Part shown: positions 32,368 to 40,667 of the stretch, in pieces
How positions within the stretch are numbered: position 1 is the stretch's first letter
Layout of the letters: every line of letters starts with the position of its first letter
Assembly (NCBI RefSeq): GCF_902167145.1
Contig: NC_050097.1
Span: forward strand, 144,919,982 to 144,983,981
Reading direction: 5' to 3'
Origin: Zea mays
Lineage: Eukaryota > Streptophyta > Magnoliopsida > Poales > Poaceae
Length of the DNA stretch: 64,000 nucleotides
Notes under the pieces: model-generated
What the model saw: only the letters and a program-made list of their open reading frames with translations
Told to the model about the DNA's origin: nothing
Database searches by the model: none
Translations under genes and position numbers: made by a program

Positions 32368-35300
32368 TTGCAGGTTTATGCATCCGGGGGCTCAAGCTGG
32401 ATTATCGACAGCGGATGCACAAACCATATGACGGGGGAGAAGGAGATGTTCACCTCCTACGTCAAGAATAAGGATTCCCAAGATTCAATCATATTCGGTG
32501 ATGGGAACCAAGGCAAGGTGAAAGGTTTAGGCAAGATTGCAATATCCAATGAGCACTCTATCTCTAATGTGTTTTTAGTTGAGTCTCTTGGATATAATTT
32601 ACTATCTGTTAGTCAATTATGCAATATGGGATATAATTGTCTATTCACTAATGTAGATGTGTCTGTCTTTAGAAGATGTGATGGTTCACTAGCTTTTAAT
32701 GGTGTACTAGACGGCAAACTTTATTTAGTTGATTTTGCAAAAGAGGAGGCCGGTCTAGATGCATGCTTAATCGCTAAGACTAGCATGGGCTGGCTGTGGC
32801 ATCGCCGCTTAGCACATGTGGGGATGAAGAACCTTCACAAGCTTCTAAAGGGAGAACACGTGATAGGTTTGACTAACGTGCAATTCGAAAAAGATAGACC
32901 TTGTGCAGCTTGTCAAGCAGGTAAACAAGTGGGAGGAGCACATCACAGCAAGAATGTGATGACCACCTCAAGACCTCTGGAGCTGCTGCATATGGACCTC
33001 TTCGGACCCGTCACTTATCTAAGCATAGGGGGAAGTAAGTATGGTTTAGTCATTGTGGATGATTTTTCCCGCTTCACTTGGGTATTCTTTTTACAGGATA
33101 AGTCTGAGACCCAAGGAACCCTCAAGCGCTTCCTAAGGAGAGCTCAAAACGAGTTTGAGCTCAAGGTGAAGAAGATAAGGAGCGACAATGGGTCCGAGTT
33201 CAAGAACCTTCAAGTGGAGGAGTTCCTTGAGGAGGAGGGGATCAAGCACGAGTTCTCCGCTCCCTACACACCTCAGCAAAATGGTGTGGTAGAGAGGAAA
33301 AACAGGACGCTCATAGATATGGCGAGGACTATGCTTGGAGAATTCAAGACCCCCGAGCGTTTTTGGTCGGAAGCTGTGAACACGGCTTGCCACGCCATCA
33401 ACAGGGTCTACCTTCACCGCCTCCTCAAGAAGACGTCGTATGAGCTTCTAACCGGTAACAAACCCAATGTATCTTACTTTCGTGTATTTGGGAGCAAATG
33501 CTACATTCTAGTGAAGAAGGGTAGAAATTCTAAGTTTGCTCCCAAAGTTGTAGAAGGGTTTTTGTTAGGTTATGATTCAAATACAAAGGCGTATAGGGTC
33601 TTCAACAAATCATCGGGTTTAGTTGAAGTCTCTAGCGACGTTGTATTTGATGAGACTAATGGCTCTCCAAGAGAGCAAGTTGTTGATCTTGATGATGTAG
33701 ATGAAGAAGACATTCCAACGGTCGCGATACGCACCATGGCGATTGGAGATGTACGGCCTCAGGAACAATTGGAGCAAGATCAACTGTCTTCCTCAACTAT
33801 GGTGCTTCCCCCAACCCAAGATGACAAACAGGTACCTCAAGTGGAGGCGCATGATCAAGGGGGAGCACAAGATGTTCAAGTTGAAGAGGAAGAAGCACCT
33901 CAGGCACCTCCAACCCAAGTTCGAGCGACGATTCAAAGGGATCATCCCGTCGACCAAATATTGGGTGATATTAGCAAGGGAGTAACTACTCGTTCAAGAT
34001 TAGTTAATTTTTGTGAGCATTACTCCTTTGTCTCTTCTATTGAGCCTTTCAGGGTAGAAGAGGCCTTGCTAGATCCGGACTGGGTGTTGGCCATGCAGGA
34101 GGAACTCAACAACTTCAAGCGCAATGAAGTTTGGACACTGGTGCCTCGTCCCAAGCAAAATGTTGTGGGAACCAAGTGGGTGTTCCACAACAAACAAGAC
34201 GAGCACGGAGTGGTGACAAGGAACAAGGCTCGACTTGTGGCAAAAGGTTATGCCCAATTCGCAGGTTTGGACTTTGAGGAGACCTTTGCTCCTGTGGCTA
34301 GGCTAGAGTCCATTCGTATTTTGCTAGCATATGCCGCTCACCATTCTTTTAGGTTGTTCCAAATGGATGTGAAGAGCGCTTTCCTCAACGGGCCAATCAA
34401 GGAGGAGGTGTACGTAGAGCAACCCCCTGCCTTTGAGGATGAACGGTACCCCGACCACGTGTGTAAGCTCTCTAAGGCGCTCTATGGACTTAAGCAAGCC
34501 CCAAGAGCATGGTATGAATGCCTTAGAGATTTCTTAATTGCTAATGCTTTCAAGGTTGGGAAAGCCGATCCAACTCTTTTCACTAAGACTTGCGATGGTG
34601 ATCTTTTTGTGTGCCAAATTTATGTCGATGACATAATATTTGGTTCTACTAACCAAAAGTCTTGTGAAGAGTTTAGCAGGGTGATGACGCAGAAATTCGA
34701 GATGTCGATGATGGGCGAGTTGAACTACTTCCTTGGGTTCCAAGTGAAGCAACTCAAGGACGGCACCTTCATCTCCCAAACGAAGTATACGCAAGATTTG
34801 CTAAAGCGGTTTGGAATGAAGGACGCCAAGACCGCTAAGACACCGATGGGAACTGACGGACACACCAACCTCAACAAAGGAGGTAAGTCCGTTGATCAAA
34901 AAGCATACCGGTCCATGATAGGTTCTTTGCTTTATTTATGTGCTAGTAGACCGGATATTATGCTTAGCGTATGCATGTGTGCTAGATTTCAATCCGATCC
35001 TAAGGAGTGTCACTTAGTGGCTGTGAAGCGGATTCTTAGATATTTAGTCGCTACGCCTTGCTTCGGGATCTGGTATCCAAAGGGGTCTAACTTTGACTTG
35101 ATTGGGTACTCAGATTCCGACTATGCTGGATGTAAGGTCGATAGGAAGAGTACATCGGGGACGTGCCAATTCTTAGGAAGGTCCCTGGTGTCATGGAACT
35201 CTAAGAAACAAACTTCCGTTGCCCTATCCACCGCTGAGGCCGAGTATGTTGCCGCAGGACAGTGTTGCGCGCAACTACTTTGGATGAGGCAAACCCTCAG

Positions 35301-35574
35301 GGACTTTGGCTACAATCTGAGCAAAGTCCCACTCCTATGTGATAGTGAGAGTGCTATCCGCATGGCAGAAAATCTTGTTGAGCACAGCCGCACAAAGCAC
35401 ATAGACATCCGGCATCACTTTTTGAGAGACCACCAGCAAAAGGGAGATATCGAAGTGTTTCATGTTAGCACCGAGAACCAGCTAGCCGATATCTTTACCA
35501 AGCCTCTAGATGAGAAGACCTTTTGCAGGTTGCGTAGTGAGCTAAATGTCTTAGATTCGCGGAACTTGGATTGA
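32368..35574 (+). CDS. pol of element E: protease-integrase-RT-RNase H
   Basis: 1068 open codons beginning just after gag's stop in a different frame. Protease motif [11 protein letters not shown] near the start; GAG-pre-integrase and zinc-binding part (WHRRLAH at about 144, CAACQAGK); integrase catalytic D210, D273 (SDNGSEF) and E309 (VERKNRT), exact D-35-E spacing; RT with YVDD at about 752 ([11 protein letters not shown]); RNase H with STAEAEYVA near 955 and DIRHHFLRD close to the end. Gene order defines Ty1/copia. No internal stop or frameshift is seen, so this is the best-preserved protein gene in the window. Translation would need stop bypass, frameshift or splicing at the gag-pol border; no ATG lies at the start. 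Confidence 0.92.
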   Translation: MQVYASGGSSWIIDSGCTNHMTGEKEMFTSYVKNKDSQDSIIFGDGNQGKVKGLGKIAISNEHSISNVFLVESLGYNLLSVSQLCNMGYNCLFTNVDVSVFRRCDGSLAFNGVLDGKLYLVDFAKEEAGLDACLIAKTSMGWLWHRRLAHVGMKNLHKLLKGEHVIGLTNVQFEKDRPCAACQAGKQVGGAHHSKNVMTTSRPLELLHMDLFGPVTYLSIGGSKYGLVIVDDFSRFTWVFFLQDKSETQGTLKRFLRRAQNEFELKVKKIRSDNGSEFKNLQVEEFLEEEGIKHEFSAPYTPQQNGVVERKNRTLIDMARTMLGEFKTPERFWSEAVNTACHAINRVYLHRLLKKTSYELLTGNKPNVSYFRVFGSKCYILVKKGRNSKFAPKVVEGFLLGYDSNTKAYRVFNKSSGLVEVSSDVVFDETNGSPREQVVDLDDVDEEDIPTVAIRTMAIGDVRPQEQLEQDQLSSSTMVLPPTQDDKQVPQVEAHDQGGAQDVQVEEEEAPQAPPTQVRATIQRDHPVDQILGDISKGVTTRSRLVNFCEHYSFVSSIEPFRVEEALLDPDWVLAMQEELNNFKRNEVWTLVPRPKQNVVGTKWVFHNKQDEHGVVTRNKARLVAKGYAQFAGLDFEETFAPVARLESIRILLAYAAHHSFRLFQMDVKSAFLNGPIKEEVYVEQPPAFEDERYPDHVCKLSKALYGLKQAPRAWYECLRDFLIANAFKVGKADPTLFTKTCDGDLFVCQIYVDDIIFGSTNQKSCEEFSRVMTQKFEMSMMGELNYFLGFQVKQLKDGTFISQTKYTQDLLKRFGMKDAKTAKTPMGTDGHTNLNKGGKSVDQKAYRSMIGSLLYLCASRPDIMLSVCMCARFQSDPKECHLVAVKRILRYLVATPCFGIWYPKGSNFDLIGYSDSDYAGCKVDRKSTSGTCQFLGRSLVSWNSKKQTSVALSTAEAEYVAAGQCCAQLLWMRQTLRDFGYNLSKVPLLCDSESAIRMAENLVEHSRTKHIDIRHHFLRDHQQKGDIEVFHVSTENQLADIFTKPLDEKTFCRLRSELNVLDSRNLD

Positions 35575-36363
35575 TTTATAGCATACACGTGTTTATGCCT
35601 TTGATCATGTTCCTTATGCATTTTGTTGCTTAGTTATGGTGCTCAAGTTGTACAAACACTCCCTGGACCTCACAAGTCCGTTGCAAAGTGATGCACATTT
35701 TTAGGGGGAGCTGTGTTACAACTTGACCCTTTGAGACTAACCATGTGCTTGAGTTGGCTTATTTTAGTCTCAAAGGAGGTTTGAAAGGGAAAAGGTGGAC
35801 TTGGACCATGAAAGACTTCCACTGCACTCCGATGAGAGGGTAACTAATTCCAAGTTCATCTCATGTACTCTTATTGCCTTTGTATTCTTATTGAAGATTT
35901 TGGTGAGGCAATGGGGTTCTAAGGCCAAAATTGATCCTGTTTTGGTGCTTGATGCCAAAGGGGGAGAAAATAAAGGCCAAAGCAATAAATGGATCAGCTA
36001 CCACTTGAGAGATTTTGAAAATAGTATAATAGAGCTTTTGGTTTGTCAAAACTCTTTTGTTGTCTCTCTTGTCAAAAGTTGGCTTCTTGTAGGGAGAAGT
36101 ATTGATTATGGGAAAAAGGGGGAGTTTTTGAAATCTTGAATCAATTTCTCTTGGAATGACTCTCTTTATGTCTTAACATGTGTGTTTGACTTAGAGATAG
36201 AAATTTGAATTTGATTTGCAAAAACAAACTAAGCGGTGGCAAAGGATGATCCATATATGTCAAAATTGAATCAAAACAATTTTGAGTTCTTAGTTGATTT
36301 GATTTTGTACTTGTTCTACTTGCTTTATGTTGTGTTGGCATAAATCACCAAAAAGGGGGAGAT
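35575..36363 (+). other. 3' non-coding region of element E with repeated polypurine tracts
   Basis: No gene: the 114-residue frame at 35795 is not conserved in any way I can see. Four GGGGGAG-type purine tracts occur (about 35703, 35957, 36117, and the functional AAAAAGGGGGAGAT at 36350-36363 touching the LTR). Multiple tracts in this place are a described feature of Sireviruses. Confidence 0.78.
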
Positions 36364-37611
36364 TGAAAGGGAAATGTGCCCTTGGGCCATTTCTAAGTAT
36401 TTTGGTGATTTAGTGCCCAACACGAGTGCCTAAGTGTAAAATGGTGGACAAAGTACAAATCAAGGATAAAGGTATGTTTCTCAGACTTAGTACATTGTTT
36501 TAGAGACTAATGTATTGTGTCTAAGTGCTGGAAACAGGAAAAATCGAATTGGAAATGAGATGGCTTTGTTCAGCCAAAGTCTGCTGAGTCTGGGAGCACC
36601 GGACTGTCCGGTGGTGCACCGGACAGTGTCCGGTGCGCCAGGCTGGCTCGAGTGAACTGGCCGCTCTCGGGAATCCACCGGCGACGTACGACTATAATTC
36701 ACCGGACTGTCCGGTGTGCACCGGACTGTCCGGTGAGCCAACGGTCGGCCGGGCCAACGGTCGGCCGCGCGATCTGCACGGGACACGTGGCTGAGCCAAC
36801 GGCTAGAAGGGGGCACCGGACTGTCCGCTGTGCACCGGACATGTCCGGTGCGCCAACGGCTCTCTGGCTGCCAACGGTCGGCTGCGCCAGTTATGGAAAG
36901 AAATCGGGCACCGGACAGTGTCCGGTGTGCACCGGACTGTCCGGTGCGCCAGTCGACAGAAGGCAAGATCAGGCTTCCTAGATTGCTCTCAACGGCTCCT
37001 AGCTGCCTTGGGGCTATAAAAGGGACCCCTAGGCGCATGGAGGAGCACACCAAGCATTCCTACAACATTCCTAAGCACCAAGACATCGATTCCGCGCCTT
37101 TGATTCTTTGCGATAGCAATTAGAGCTCTAGTTGAGTGGTGAACTCTTTGAGTTGTGTTGAGAGTTCTCCTTGCGACTTGTGTGCGTGGTGTTGCTGTGA
37201 TTTCTTGTCTTGAGTGCGTTGCTAATCCCTCCCTTGCTCTGTGTTTCTTTGAGATCTTAAAGTGTAAGGGCGAGAGGCTCCAAGTTGTGGAGATTCCTCG
37301 CAAACGGGATTGAGTAAAAGCAAGCAAAACACCGTGGTATTCAAGTGGGTCTTTGGACCGCTTGAGAGGGGTTGATTGCAACCCTCGTCCGTTGGGACGC
37401 CACAACGTGGAGTAGGCAAGCGTTGGTCTTGGCCGAACCACGGGATAACCACCGTGCCATCTCTGTGATTGATCCTTGTTGGTTATTGTGTTTTGTTGAG
37501 GATTCCTCTCTAGCCACTTGGCAATTATTGTGCTAACGATTAACCAAGTTTTGTGGCTTAAGTTTTCAAGTTTCACAGGATCACCTATTCACCCCCCTCT
37601 AGGTGCTCTCA
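36364..37611 (+). repeat. 3' LTR of element E
   Basis: 1248 bp, ends CTCTCA. Palindrome cluster at 36597-36953 and TATA box CTATAAAAGG at 37014-37023. Confidence 0.92.
36597..36953. promoter_or_regulatory. Cluster of CACCGGACTGTCCGGTG palindromes in 3' LTR of E
   Basis: Same array as in the 5' LTR. Two copies that carry T substitutions in the 5' LTR (near 29029-29045) are intact here, and one intact there is changed here (GTCCGCTG near 36827). Confidence 0.82.
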
Positions 37612-37616
37612 AGAAC

Positions 37617-37628
37617 AAGTCCCCAACA
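37617..37628 (+). repeat. 3' LTR of element C, last 12 bp
   Basis: AAGTCCCCAACA after E's right target duplication completes C's LTR to 611 bp; then TTCTC, C's right target duplication. Confidence 0.85.
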
Positions 37629-38033
37629 TTCTCTTTGGTAAGACTTACACTTCACGTGAGCTCCCATCTTTGGCGAGTTCATGCACATTATTCCCCACAA
37701 CTTGTTGAGCGATGAACGTATGTGAGCTCACTCTTGCTGTCTCACACCCCCCAAAGGTCAAGAACAGGTACCACAAGATGAGGCGCATGGAGGATGCTGT
37801 GATGAGTTCGTGAGAGGTCTAGGCCGTCGTCTCCCAGTCAACTTTGGGTTGCTGGACCGTTGTCTCCTTATAATGTAATTACTTATTTATTTTGTATAGA
37901 ACTCCTATTGTATAGTAAAGATGTGACATTCGATCCTGTGCCATGATTCATCATATGCGTGAGACTTGGTCCTAGCACACCTGGTGATTATGTTCGCGTC
38001 GGGTCTTGGTGCCCCCGAAACCTGGGTGTGACA
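37629..38033 (+). repeat. 3' LTR of element A, segment 3
   Basis: Aligns with 5080-5480 of the 5' LTR and ends GGGTGTGACA. The next bases no longer match A, marking its right border. Confidence 0.85.
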
Positions 38034-38467
38034 GGTTTTCTGTATGGAGATGGGTTTACAGGTTGTGACTTCTAAGATGATGGGGTGTTGATGACATGAA
38101 AATGGTAGGGGTGCCTCCTGGCCTTATATACACAACCAGAGAGGGCTCCCCCACATAAGTGTTGATTACGATCTCCCTACTTATCCACTAATTAGTAGCA
38201 AACAGTCTTCCATTATCTCGAAGAAATGCTGTGCTCCCACGCCCGAGCTATCGCTGGCAGTTCAGGACGTTGGGTGCGTAGAACAGACTCGACCCGACAT
38301 ATTTGCGCTTGTGTTGTGGCTAACTCGGACATGGGCCTCTTTCGCCCCTAGACTGGCTCGCTTTCGCCGGTTCCTTCTACCCGTCCCATAGCGGGACGCC
38401 TAAAGGGGGTGACCACTGTGTGGCCCCGGGTGTATTTTCACACTCGTGTGGACCCAGGTGTTATCCA
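38034..38467 (-). repeat. Part of the 3' LTR of element D
   Basis: On the minus strand it would begin TGGATAACACCTGGG after the purine tract TGTGGGGGA (38467-38475) and includes a TATA box TATATAAGG (rc of 38136-38144). The far end is beyond the inserted element A. Borders are inferred, since no second LTR copy is in the window. Confidence 0.5.
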
Positions 38468-38470
38468 TCC

Positions 38471-38945
38471 CCCACAAGCCCTCGATCTTTAAATTAATTT
38501 TGAAATAATCCATTCAAAGGTCTTCACCACTCGCTTTTGAGTTTAGCGTTTTTCTTGAGATCTTATGACTCTGTTGGGTGCGTCGAAGGTGCACCCATTG
38601 GGTGTAGCCCCCGAGCTTTGATTTGATTTTGAAATAATCAACTCAAAGGTCTTCATTGTATGTTTTAGAGTTCAGCATTTGGCTTCGAAATTTTATGACT
38701 CATTTGGGTGCACCAATGGTGCACCCAATGTGTGTAGCCTCCGAGCTTTGATTTGATGTTGAAACAATCAACTCAAAGGTATTCATTATATGCTTTAGAG
38801 TTCAGCATTTGTCTCCGAAATTTTATGACTCCGTTGGGTGCACTGAAGGTGCACCCAATGGGTGTAGCCCCCGAGCTTTGATTTGATTTTGAAATAATCA
38901 ACTCAAAGGTCTTCACTGCTTTGCTTTTCAAAATGATTTTTAGAG
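38471..38945. repeat. Tandem array of a 130-bp unit (about 3.6 units) in element D
   Basis: TGTAGCCYCCGAGCTTTGAT recurs at 38603, 38733 and 38863, with an older unit from about 38471. Each unit holds an inverted repeat GGGTGCACY/RGTGCACCC. It abuts the presumed LTR. The 65-residue minus-strand ORF inside is a repeat artefact. Confidence 0.82.
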
Positions 38946-39234
38946 TAGCCCGGTGATGACATCTATCCATGCCCTGCTTGGTTTGGAGTTACTCTGATCG
39001 GACCCTTTGACGAGTTGGAGCCCGATCGGTCGAACCCGAACCAGAGGGAGCCTGGCTGGACGACACTCAGCCGTGGACTTCAATGCCTCTGCAGATTGGA
39101 CTTGTGCTCGGTAGAGTCTGTACTTCCTCCAGTTTGACCGATCTTCCCCCTTGTCGTTGTGTATTCATTTCATATATGTTGAAGGTCTCGCTGCTTCAGA
39201 AAACTCGAAAAATCCGGATGGTACACCCAATGGG

Positions 39235-39470
39235 CACTACAAGAATATTGACCTTCTATGACGTTTTGATGGGATCATAAGCGTCACAGAAGGTGCGTAA
39301 TTAAAGGTCTTCTGTGACGAAACATAATAAATAATGACGTTCCTAAGAATATTCCTCCATAGGAACGTCATAATTTTTTATGTTTCGTCACAGAAGATCT
39401 TTAATTACGCACCTTCTGTGACGCTTATGATACCATCAGAACGTCATAGAAGGTCAATATTCTTATAGTG
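39235..39470. mobile_element. CACTA-type fold-back MITE, 236 bp
   Basis: Starts CACTACAAGAATATTGACC and ends with its near-perfect reverse complement ...TTCTTATAGTG. The whole element is a palindrome (arms containing GACGAAACATAA and GCACCTTCTGTGACGC). The 3-bp duplication GGG on both sides (39232-39234, 39471-39473) is what CACTA transposases produce. It encodes nothing and would need a full CACTA element for movement. Confidence 0.85.
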
Positions 39471-39789
39471 GGGTGTATGTCTAGTGAAAGACGTCCATCG
39501 TGTTGTCCTGAAATAGTAAACTGATGTGACAGGGAGGTGTAACGTTGCGTCTAAGCGGTTGACTTTGTTTCCATCCGGTGTCGTGTTATGTGAAACGGTG
39601 CCAGATGCCTGACCCACTTCTTGGAGACTTGAGCCACTATTGAAGTCTTGCGACTGTTCGGTGAACGGCCGGGAAACGAACGGTCGCCTCCTGGCTCCTT
39701 TAATTAGCCCGCTCGCCCTGGTTGCTCTCCTCACTTGCTCTTATTCAGTCGTTCTCCTCTTCTCCCCTTCCTCCTCACCCAAGAGAGCA

Positions 39790-40182
39790 ATGGCCAGAGG
39801 GAAGGGAAATAGGAGCGAGTGTCGCTCGACCGAGGGAAAGCGCAAGCGTCCACCGAGCCCTCCAGCGGAGGACTTCAGTGACTCGGAGTTCTCATCCGAG
39901 TACGACGGCTCACCCGCTCTGGTGTTCCCCATGGCGTCGTCCGATGACTCGGATGACTCCATTAAGTTGTCGGTGGCGGAGCGAGCCTACATTCGATACA
40001 TCGATTGCACGGGGCTCGGTGGGTCGGATGACTCGGAGGGGGAGGACTCCTTGGAGGAGGAGGAGGAGGAGGACTCCTCGGAATCCGAGGAGGGCACTGA
40101 TGGCGATGGCGACGACGAGGGCGACGACGACGATGGTGACGACGACGGCGACGACGCCGGTGGCAAGGTGCCACCGGCGTAA
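39790..40182 (+). CDS. Small acidic protein antisense in element D, unknown function
   Basis: 130 codons from ATG 39790 (MARGKG...). The N-terminal 30 residues are basic (GKRKRPPSPP, a possible nuclear import signal); the rest is rich in D, E, S and G with long acidic runs ending in D/G repeats. It lies opposite to D's gag-pol, between the LTR-side MITE and the larger antisense gene. The acidic runs resemble nuclear acidic proteins in composition only; no domain is recognised. Strong trinucleotide repetition (GAC, GAG) may itself explain the open frame, so it may not be a real gene. It is intact while everything else in D is broken, which is mildly notable. Confidence 0.4.
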   Translation: MARGKGNRSECRSTEGKRKRPPSPPAEDFSDSEFSSEYDGSPALVFPMASSDDSDDSIKLSVAERAYIRYIDCTGLGGSDDSEGEDSLEEEEEEDSSESEEGTDGDGDDEGDDDDGDDDGDDAGGKVPPA

Positions 40183-40186
40183 ATAT

Positions 40187-40285
40187 TAGTATAGTGTAGT
40201 GGTAGTTTTAGTTGTAGTAGTAGTTGTAGTTGCAGTAGTAGTTTTAGTTTAGTAGTAGTTTAGTAGTAGTAGTAGTAGTAGATCA
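40187..40285. repeat. TAG/TTGTAG microsatellite
   Basis: Imperfect (TAG)n and TTGTAGTAG repeats follow the acidic ORF. Bases 40286-40667 hold no supported gene. Confidence 0.8.
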
Positions 40286-40667
40286 AGGAAATCTTATGAG
40301 TCGGCCCTTTTTTTCCTTTTGTAGTGGTCACCAACCGGTTAATGAATGAAATCTGTTTGTTCCTTCTCTGTTGTTGACTGTTTTGTGCCTTTTCTTGACA
40401 AATTGATTCTAGAGAACTTGACTGATGACTTTAGCTTTTGAGAGTACTCAAGAATACCCAGTCAGGGACACTATCCGACTCATTTTGCTTTGTTACGCCA
40501 AAACCTGTTCGAGGTACCATCCTGTCATGCTGCGCCCGACTTATATCCTTGTCAATGTTTTCTTTGTGCATGAACTCTAGCTTTGTTTTTCCTCTGCCGC
40601 ATTCTAGCTTCCCGAACTCCCACACTTTCTCGCGCTATTCTTGAGCTACTCTGCCTGCGATATCACG

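Larger units (their letters stand above)
28674..37611 (+). mobile_element. Element E: Opie-like Copia/Sirevirus retrotransposon, 8.9 kb
   Basis: LTRs 28674-29922 (1249 bp) and 36364-37611 (1248 bp) start TGAAAGGGAAATG and end TAGGTGCTCTCA (TCTGA in the 5' copy). Perfect 5-bp target duplication AGAAC (28669-28673 and 37612-37616). Initiator tRNA-Met primer site, gag with zinc knuckle, complete pol in the Copia order (integrase before RT), and purine tract. LTR length, total size and the clustered CACCGGACTGTCCGGTG palindromes fit maize Opie. About 13 substitutions between LTRs, counted by eye, indicate a recent insertion. Confidence 0.93.
19104..37628 (+). mobile_element. Element C: Tat-type Ty3/gypsy retrotransposon lacking most of gag, with antisense gene; split by E
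   Basis: 5' LTR 19104-19714; 3' LTR in two parts (28075-28673 and 37617-37628), both summing to exactly 611 bp once the E insertion is removed. Target duplication TCCTC on the left (19099-19103) and TTCTC on the right (37629-37633), one mismatch; the empty site is visible in A's 5' LTR near 5080. About nine substitutions separate the LTRs. Contents: primer site, a pol frame that begins only 45 bp after the LTR, integrase, a short tandem array, an antisense spliced gene and the purine tract. It carries two RNase H domains, as in the Tat lineage. Confidence 0.9.
3246..38033 (+). mobile_element. Element A: non-coding LTR retrotransposon (Del/Tekay-like ends), host of nested insertions
   Basis: 5' LTR remainder 3246-5480, primer-binding site 5485, internal region 5481-6952, polypurine tract 6939-6950, and a 3' LTR from 6953 to 38033 interrupted by elements N and C. 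The three 3' LTR pieces (6953-8216, 17337-19103, 37629-38033) add up to about 3.43 kb and align end to end with the 5' LTR remainder. The LTR starts TGTAACACCC and ends GGGTGTGACA. The initiator tRNA-Met primer site and the block TCTCGAGGACGAGAT before the purine tract are typical of Del/Tekay chromoviruses, but no gag or pol is present. Right flank GGTTT (38034-38038) would be its target duplication, inside element D's LTR. Confidence 0.85.

Noticed and set aside
35795..36139. 114-residue ORF after E's pol as an extra gene
   Set aside because: No recognisable domain, and it overlaps repeated polypurine tracts in the 3' non-coding region of a Sirevirus.
38471..38945. Possible CRISPR array
   Set aside because: Regular repeats of 130 bp (and 89 or 64 bp elsewhere) have no short constant repeat with unique spacers, and the DNA is plant.
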